DNA from: Acanthosoma haemorrhoidale
Lineage: Eukaryota; Arthropoda; Insecta; Hemiptera; Acanthosomatidae
NCBI GenBank assembly: GCA_930367205.1
Contig: OV884009.1
Coordinates: 32,435,841-32,499,840, forward strand
Length of the DNA: 64,000 nt
Direction: 5' to 3'
The position numbers and the translations under genes are program-made. This document shows, piece by piece, positions 57,191 through 64,000 of this stretch. Each line of letters starts with the position of its first letter. The first letter of the stretch is position 1. The notes below the pieces were generated by a model, which was given only the letters and a program-made list of their open reading frames with translations, was not told the DNA's origin and made no database searches.

Positions 57191-60176
57191 TCTGTTGGGA
57201 TTACATTACTCACAAAGGATTCCTGCTTCGACTTCAGAATTTATTTTTTTATGTTTCGAAGACTTTTTGGCCATAATCATTTATTCATAAATAAATAAGC
57301 CAGCGGTTCAAAACTGTCAAGTACCTCAGTTAAATATAAGACAGTACATACATAGCATAAATTATAAAAGAAATAATTTTATAAGTCTCGTTTGCAAAAT
57401 GCTCTACAATTGTAATAATAATCAAAACTTTGAAACTAAAATAAACTATAAATTATAGGATAAAAACTTCACAACAAAACAATTCAAAATCTGTGCATTA
57501 AGATTATAAAATGGATCCAGGCGTTTCATCATCATTCAGGTCATATATTCAGTTGCCAAAAATACTTCATATATATACACACAAATCTTCTTTAGTAACA
57601 CAACTTAATCAAACCATCCATTCATTCGATAAATATGCAATTATGAGAAAAACTGAATGGAGAGGGAGAAATGAGTATAAGTTATACTCTTTGTCTCTTG
57701 TACCACTACTATTTTCTAGATATGCAGATATTATAGATTGTTTATCAAAGAATAACTTCATTTTTATATTGTAAATATGTTTATTTAATATTTTATTATC
57801 ATTTATTTTTAATTCTATTTTACCTTCTGATCTTTATTTTTTTTCTGCTGTTAAAAATCTTTTGTAAACATAACTGTGACAAATCTGTACAAAATGGTAT
57901 CATAACGGGAATTGCAAGGCATGTATATAAATATTTTTAATTTTCAAAGAATTTGTAAACAAAACTGTAAATAGAGTTTGCATCTGCTTGTCACTATCGC
58001 TAAATATTAAATAAAATATAGATTGTCTCTATTGATTTCTCTGTAACTGTATAGTTAGTGATCGTAATAATTTTCTGATCGACACAAAAATTTTTAAATG
58101 GATTATGTTTTTTAAAAAAAATACAAGTACTACATATCACGAAAGCAATTTTAATTACTTGAATTTAATGTGAAATTTATAATATTATATTATAGAAAAG
58201 ATAAATTTCTTATTAAAAAAAAAAAAAGAAAATCGAAATTACATTTCTTGTTTTACCGACTTAGCTCTGATGCAGACAAGAATTTGTAGTGTAAGATTTA
58301 AAATGTTTGTTCACGTTGCCGAGGAAACCGTTAAGTTAATTAATTAATTAATTAATTAATTAAAAATATTCCTGCCATGTTATGTATGTGTTATGTGTAT
58401 GTATATTATGTTATGTATGTATGTTATATCATGTGTATGACTCCTTCATACATCGTGGACGTTTATAATATGATTTTATATATTCATTTGTTGGCTTTAT
58501 TTTAGCTATTTATTATTTAGGGGTATTTTTTCTATCACCTAACGTGGTATAGTCCTTTTTCTACCACCTTTGATAGAATGCGAAAAATACAACACAAGGG
58601 ATGACTAAACGGTTCTGTGTGAATTGAATTGAAGTAGGCCGGTAGTGGTGTCTAAAGAATAAATTACACCTTATTGGTGCGGTTTATTTAAATTGGAAAG
58701 TACCGTTTCTTTATTTCACCCCACAGTTCCCGGTGACAAAGCTACAATGACTTTACTCGACGAAGCAATAAGCCAGTACTAATTTTGTATCCTAAATGAT
58801 CGACAAAGAACTATTTTGAAAACAGTACATTACCTGCAGAACAGCTGTCGATTGAGCTGTACAATTAATCCTGTCACCTTACACTGTATTTCCACCATCG
58901 TACCACATTCTATCAAACTAAAGAGAACGCAAATTAAAAATATATATACCTAACCAGTAAGCGAATTGGTCATTTCAATATTTTTTATTTATCAGAATAC
59001 GAGAGCTTTAAAATTAATTTATCGAATATCAAACTTGCTTAAATCCTTCAATGGTAGTGTTTTTTGTCAATTCTGCAATGGTTCGTTTGTTAATTTTCAT
59101 GTTCCATTCAAGTTCATGTCTTTTGAAACATGAAATCTTGCGGTAATTTCGTTTTTTTTTTCTGCCTTTCCTCTTTCATCGATTCTTGCACTATTCATAT
59201 CCTTCATTCGTATAAATTGAAAGCTCTGATTCAAATAAAATGCATATATTTGTTTTTATTAACGACCAATAGGCGACTAAGTATGATATAGCAACATATT
59301 TTTGTAAAAAATCTTTTGCTTACTTTATTTAAGGAATAATTTTTGTTTCTAATGTCACTGTAGTACTTTCTCTTCAACATCCCTCGCCGACACAAGTTGA
59401 AAATTGAATCACATGCGTCGTCGCAGTGAATGTTTACTAGATCGAATAAAATAAACCAGCATCTCATTGATGCTAATGATATATCAGTGTTTCATTGCCT
59501 ATGTTATTCGTTTTACTGTTCATTCGTTGGGTGTATTCGAGTATAATAAGCATGCAATTAAATTAAAAAGGGAGGGCTTGCAGTACTAAGGAATATGAAA
59601 TATCGATATATTTCCCAAATTTTTTTTTTTTATGTATCCCGATAATTTGTAAATTTAGTGGTGGTATCTAATAAAAAAAAAGTAATCATTTAAAATACCC
59701 TTACTTTCAAAAATTATTAGAAGGGTTGATCCCTTTTTTTTTTTTTCACCCATTCACAGACTCCCAGAGTTTTTCATTTTTGTTTTTACAGTTAGTCTAC
59801 TTTTTGCCAAATTAAGGAACGAAAAATTAGAACACGTTGTATGTAAAATAGTTATTTTTTTTTATCTATGAAAAAGGTAATAAATAATAAAATTGGTAAC
59901 AATTCAACAAAGAAAAACTAACAGAACTATGTATGAAGTAAAATTTTTTCTTCAGATAACGAATTGGCACTTTCCTACAATCTTTAATAACAAAATTATA
60001 TATTAAGGTAACTTGGTCAATTGTAAAGAATGATTATAAATCTAGCCTGTGCAAACATTTTCTTTTATATGACGAGCTGATAAAAAACATTTCCTTTGAT
60101 TTTTATATCTAGTAATACTGTGTCGGTTGAGAATGTATAGACTACGGAAGGAATATTAACCCTTTACCTCTTGGTA
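57191..60176. other. AT-rich DNA with small microsatellites
   Basis: A (TTAA)n tract lies at about 58333-58362 and a TATG/TATGT-rich tract at 58378-58432. An 87-residue plus-strand frame (57511-57774) has a good ATG context but no domain. A 78-residue minus-strand frame (59231-59467) is not recognisable. T-runs occur at 59619 and 59733. Confidence 0.5.
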
Positions 60177-60304
60177 AACCTCAACTGGCTCTTATCCAGT
60201 GACGCGGCTGATGGAGGAGCGTGGGGGACTTCCCAAGACTCCGCTTCCTCCTTCGCACGCTAGGGAGGTGACAACCATGTAGACTTGGGAAGTCTCTTGG
60301 CTGT
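60177..60304 (+). mobile_element. Jockey-like LINE 3' UTR piece, both ends missing
   Basis: Holds the middle of the 3' UTR from CTCAACTGGCTCTTATCCAG to CTCTTGGCTGT, where it is joined directly to the ORF2 segment of the next copy (CAGCAACAAAAC). The tail and poly-A signal are missing at that junction. Confidence 0.85.
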
Positions 60305-60824
60305 CAGCAACAAAACCCACCATAACGACCTTAATATACCTTAAGTTCTCGAACTCATCCCTTCCAAGTTCATGAAATTCCATACTAACCTATCCAACCA
60401 CCCTAATCCCCTTGCACATTCATTGTACTGCACCACTAATCCTTATAATCCTCCTCGGAGACTAAAACGGCAGTGGCTTCGTGACCTGCTATAAATGCGT
60501 AACAGTGGGAGACCTGGCAATGGCCAGTTTCTCCAATCACGTCCTGAGCGTATGTGGCTCTCGCGCTATTTGTCAGCCTCCGCTGGCTTGTATCCGGTGA
60601 CGCGGCTATCCAAGGAGCGTGGGGGACTTCCCAAGACTCCGCTTCCTTTTTCGCATGCGAGGGAGGTAACAATCATGTGGATTTGGGAGGTCCCTGGGCT
60701 GTTTGTAAATACTGTATGAATGATCGAGTGAATGAAAATTGTAAATATGGTATGAATGAAAACATTTGTCACAATTACTTATTGTCCAATAAGGCAGATT
60801 GTAATTTTATCATAATAAAGCTGA
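60305..60824 (+). mobile_element. Jockey-like LINE, ORF2 end and 3' UTR (copy 10)
   Basis: Begins within the SNKTLHND-type segment and keeps a complete 3' UTR with a 30-base duplicated GAATGA/GTAAATA spacer like that at 3868. One early in-frame stop (TAA at about 60340) breaks ORF2. It ends at AATAAAGCTGATTAG. Confidence 0.9.
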
Positions 60825-61059
60825 TTAGATCATTCATTATAATATTTATTATTATTCTTTTTTAATTTGGCACAACTCAAGATGGATTACTTGATAATGT
60901 ACTGAATAAGTCGCAAACGTCGCAATATACGACAACTCAATAATGATATTTGTACACAAGGATATTATGCAAAATTTTTCAAAAGTGTTTCTTCTAAGAG
61001 TGTTTTCCTTAGTAACGAAGAAACGTCTCATAGTAATGATAACATAAAAAATAAATATT
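60825..61059. other. No gene seen
   Basis: AT-rich spacer. Confidence 0.4.
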
Positions 61060-62090
61060 TCCTTTTACATGCGTTTGACATTCCCTAAAACCAAAAAATA
61101 AACGCTAATTTCATTGGTGAATTTTATTGTAGGGTACAAAAAGTACCCTTAAAAATCATCAGTACCCCCTAATAATTTGATTTGAATTTTCGAAACGCCT
61201 TGATTGACTTTATATAGAAAACGTTGTATTTGCACATTGTACAGAGGAGATAGGGGGTAAGGGAGGAGGGACCTTCCAGCAAGGACTCGTCTCCTCCTCG
61301 GATCCGCTGAGTACATCCCTGGCCTCTCTCCGTTGTATTAAATAAAAGGCTGGCACTCATTACATTATAGCCTGTATAAGCGGGAGACAGTAAGAGAACT
61401 GTGCTGCCATTCGAAAAATATTAGTGTCATATATATTGTTGTGTAGGGCTGGTGTGGAGGGGGGGGGGCTCTTAAGTGGCCCCCCGCTGAAGATCAGCGG
61501 CGATAGATCTCCTCCTAATGGATTGCCGCTCTTCCGCCCATGACAGCACAAGACAGATCCACGGTTTCGGTGCAACCATTCCCTCCTGGCATATTTCCCC
61601 TTGCCCACTATCGGCTCCTTCCATTACTTCTTACAATCCTTCATTCACTCCTTCCCGACTTTCATTCGGAGCCATAAATTTTTCGAATGGAGAGGAAAAG
61701 CCGCTAGAGACGCTCTCTCCCTGTTTTTGAACATTTCCTTTCTGGACGTCACAGGCCACAGAGCAGCATAATGTTTTTTTGTCAGAGGAGCCCCATATTT
61801 CCTCAGGGGGATACCTGAGAATCGCAGGAATACGGTTTTTGCACTGTACCCTAGAAGAGAGGCATCTCAACTATAATTTGAAAAAAATCAAAAAATAAAC
61901 AAAAATAATAAATATTACCAAAAAAATATTCCAGGTAAGTAATTGACTGATCCCGACCGTAAAATAATTTTTTTAAGGGTACCTTTTGTACCCCGCAACA
62001 AAATTCACCAATAAAATAAGCGTTTATTTTTTCAAAAGAAAATTTTTGTTTTTGGTTTTAGGGGATGCCAAACGCATGTAAAAGAAAATG
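61060..62090. mobile_element. 1-kb element with about 100-bp inverted arms
   Basis: The left arm (61060-61155) and right arm (61970-62090) are imperfect reverse complements: outer words TTTTACATGCGTTTG, CCCTAAAACCAAAAA, AATAAACGCT, TTGGTGAATTTT, then the inner hairpin GGGTACAAAAAGTACCC on one side and GGGTACCTTTTGTACCC on the other. The right arm has an extra 18-base insertion. The interior is GC-rich at 61200-61700. No transposase frame is recognisable, so it is probably a non-autonomous DNA transposon. Confidence 0.7.
61806..61949 (+). repeat. Direct repeat D, copy 1, inside the inverted-arm element
   Basis: ATACCTGAGAATCGCAGGAA, TACGGTTTTTGCA, CTATAATTTGAAAAAAA and an AGGTAAGTAATTGACT end are shared in order with 63249-63407. 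AGGTAAGT is a consensus splice-donor word in both copies. Confidence 0.8.
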
Positions 62091-62970
62091 TTCCCACATT
62101 ACCTTCACCCTTTGTCGCAAGCCTTGTCCACTAGTTTATATTAATTCTATTCCTCTCCCTGTATCCGAGACAGTACGGTACTTAGGCTTCCATCTCGACA
62201 AACGACTGACCTGGAACCCACATACGAGACTAAAAAGACAAGAACCAAACAGACGCTTTGGAAAACTGTACAGACTACTTCAAAGGACATCCCATCTCTC
62301 AATAGAAAATAAATTACTAATCTACAAAGTTATACTTAAGCCAATCTGGACATACAGAATAGAGCTATGGGGGACAGCAAAAAAGTGGAACATCTAGCGG
62401 ATCCAATCCTTTCAATCAAAAGTCCTGAGAACAATAGTAAATACCCCTTATTATGTCAGCAACAAAACCCTTCATAACGATCTTAATATACCCTACATTC
62501 TTGCACTCATCCCTTCCAAGTTTATGAAATTCCACAGTAGCCTTTCAAACCACCCTAATCTTGTAGCACAGTCATTGCACTGCACCACTCATCCCTATAA
62601 TCCTCCTCGGAGACTGCAGTGGCCTCGTGACCTGCTATAAACGCGTGACAATGGGAGTCCTGGCAATGGCCAGTTTCTTCAATCATGTCCTGAGCGTCTG
62701 TGGCTCTCGCGCTCTTAGTCAGCCTCAACTGGCTCGTATCCGATGACGCGGCTGACGGAGGAGCGTGGGGGACTTCCCAAGACTCCGCTTCCTCTTTCGT
62801 ATGCGAGGGAGGTGACAAACATGTGCATTTGGGAGGCCTCTGGGCTGTTTGTAAATACTGTATGAATCAGCGAGTGAATGATGAATTGTTTTATGGTATG
62901 AATGGGAACATTTATCTCAATCATCTATTGGCTAATAAGGCAGATTGTAATTTTAGAACAATAAAGGATT
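62083..62970 (+). mobile_element. Jockey-like LINE, best-preserved ORF2 C-terminus (reference copy)
   Basis: The frame from about 62083 runs to the ORF2 stop TAA (62638-62640) with a single in-frame TAG (62395-62397). Segments in order: RYLGFHLDKRLTWNPHTRLK, then LQRTSHLSIENKLLIYK, then LKPIWTYRIELWGTAKK, the tryptophan-glycine motif after the RT thumb in Jockey-type ORF2, then VLRTIVNTPYYVSNKTLHND, ending HPYNPPRRLQWPRDLL. The 3' UTR is about 290 bases, GC-rich then AT-rich, with AATAAAG at 62960. The product would be the reverse transcriptase used in target-primed insertion. The endonuclease and RT core are missing. Confidence 0.93.
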
Positions 62971-63248
62971 AAAATATAAATTATTAAGAGACGTTTTTTC
63001 GTTATTTGATTATTATTGATAGTATTAATTATAAGTAGATTATTGTTAACAATAACAGTTGATAAGTGTCAATGTGATTGATGTTCGTCGTATATTTGTT
63101 CTAAAGACCAGTTTCATATATACTATAGTGATATTTTTAGGAACATTCTAAACTTATTTCAACTAGGTTGGTTTAAGGAACCTTGTTCAGTATTGGAATA
63201 TCCTGGGTTATGATTGGCTGTGCAGAAACCTTCTTGGGGGGTAGCCCT
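62971..63248. other. No gene seen
   Basis: AT-rich spacer. Confidence 0.4.
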
Positions 63249-63407
63249 GGGGATACCTGAGAATCGCAGGAATACGGTTTTTGCATTATACCTTAGAAGA
63301 GAGGCTCCTCGACTATAATTTGAAAAAAAAATCAATAAAAGAATAAACAAAAATGATAAATATTAACAAAATAAATTTAAAAAATATTTTAGGTAAGTAA
63401 TTGACTT
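63249..63407 (+). repeat. Direct repeat D, copy 2
   Basis: Colinear with 61806-61949 but not flanked by the inverted arms, which shows that repeat D is an element in its own right or a captured host segment. Confidence 0.8.
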
Positions 63408-63703
63408 GCAAATTATTAGCCACATATCATATTATGACGGGACGACTCCAAGTGAGTCACCAGTGATACGCTCGTTGAGAAGATACAGATCCTATAGGAA
63501 ACATCTTCTTATGAATTAACACCTAATAGTCACCTAATGCAGCTGGGACCTAAGTAAGTCATTGGGCCCAGGTAGTGGCTCCCTTGCCCTATCTCTGGAC
63601 ATCATGGCGAAACGGCCAGAGAGGCCGGGGGGGGGGAGCATCGTTGACCCATTGAGCTGGAGGAATCCTGAGGGTATGGTGGCTTCCGGGCAGATTTTAG
63701 ATG
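63408..63703. other. Moderate-GC DNA, no gene seen
   Basis: A G-run lies at about 63629-63637. No recognised element. Confidence 0.4.
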
Positions 63704-63997
63704 TTAGTAGGTGTTAGAATGTGAAATGTTATAAGGTATGAATGACAACTTCACAATTTCTAATGCTAGATAATACAATTTAAATTTATCAGTTTTCTTT
63801 GTAATCGTGCCTTGTGTACCAATCAATACACCTCGTACTGTTTCAGTCAAATATAATTGACGTAAACATTTAGTCAAATACAATAAAAAATATTGAAAAT
63901 TTGGCGAGACCTCTGTTTCATGGATCAACTTCTCTTTTAAGTGCGTTTCATTTAAGCGTGTTCCCTCTATTACTGACAATCCGATGATGCGGCTCAT
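63704..63997 (-). CDS. Partial ORF at the window edge, possibly retroelement-derived
   Basis: A 97-codon frame that may continue past the window edge. It includes VRGVLIGTQGTITKKTDKF, which vaguely resembles the Val-x-Ile-Gly-x-x-Gly-Thr-Ile segment after the reverse transcriptase in some invertebrate retroelements. The similarity is from memory of the pattern and not strong. Otherwise it is an unknown frame in AT-rich DNA. Confidence 0.25.
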   Translation of the reverse strand: MSRIIGLSVIEGTRLNETHLKEKLIHETEVSPNFQYFLLYLTKCLRQLYLTETVRGVLIGTQGTITKKTDKFKLYYLALEIVKLSFIPYNISHSNTY

Positions 63998-64000
63998 CTA

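Noticed and set aside
62555..62818. Antisense frames of 80 to 90 residues over the LINE 3' UTR, with similar sequence in several copies (38558, 49086, 55630, 60436)
   Set aside because: They are shared only because the copies share DNA. The frames lie antisense to the 3' UTR and ORF2 end, start at different places and are broken in several copies, so I see no sign of selection on protein.

Overview
The window looks like AT-rich, non-coding nuclear DNA from an arthropod, most likely an insect. The evidence is degenerate non-LTR, LTR and Tc1/mariner-type transposons, tRNA-derived SINEs, MITEs, microsatellites, a 74-bp satellite, and no long open frames, operons or ribosome-binding sites. The species cannot be read from the sequence; a hemipteran is only a guess. 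I find no confident host protein-coding gene, no intact tRNA or rRNA gene and no CRISPR array. A few open frames are listed as weak candidates.

Layout. 0-10 kb: fragments of one Jockey-like LINE family (574, 3868, 5374) and older relatives (6180, 8320, 9378, 9752), tRNA-like repeats (7046, 7691) and a tandem duplication with long T-runs (2777). 10.9-13.9 kb: a 74-bp satellite on both sides of an internally deleted Ty3/gypsy-type element (gag zinc knuckles, aspartic protease, integrase tail, one 3' LTR). 14-20 kb: repeat fragments, an inverted pair with hammerhead-like cores (14990/15237) and an enhancer-like moderate-GC block (16266-16735). 20-24 kb: old and young LINE copies, a long (TA)n tract and a LINE copy split by a 372-bp insert. 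24-32 kb: a MITE, a Copia-type RNase H end, a 200-bp tandem repeat, SINEs and an internally deleted Tc1/mariner-like element with perfect terminal repeats (31015-31824). 32-37 kb: AT-rich DNA with a 320-bp direct duplication 1.56 kb apart. 37.9-39.1 kb: the LINE copy reaching furthest upstream, including the reverse-transcriptase catalytic motif. 41-49 kb: SINEs, inverted-repeat elements, hairpins and a second hammerhead-like motif. 49-64 kb: seven more LINE pieces, a SINE, a 1-kb element with 100-bp inverted arms, and a weak open frame at the right edge.

How it fits together. The visible coding potential belongs to mobile elements, nearly all of them 5'-truncated, internally deleted or broken by stops. 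All LINE copies keep only the 3' part of ORF2 and a shared 3' UTR, so none could move by itself. The tRNA-headed repeats have the form of SINEs, which depend on a LINE reverse transcriptase; whether this LINE served them is not shown. Several moderate-GC, TAAT-rich blocks without repeats or long frames are the best candidates for host regulatory DNA. I do not see a clear undescribed system. The best leads are the dyad-symmetric satellite, the conserved 3' stem-loop of the LINE family, the hammerhead-like repeat family and the split LINE copy.
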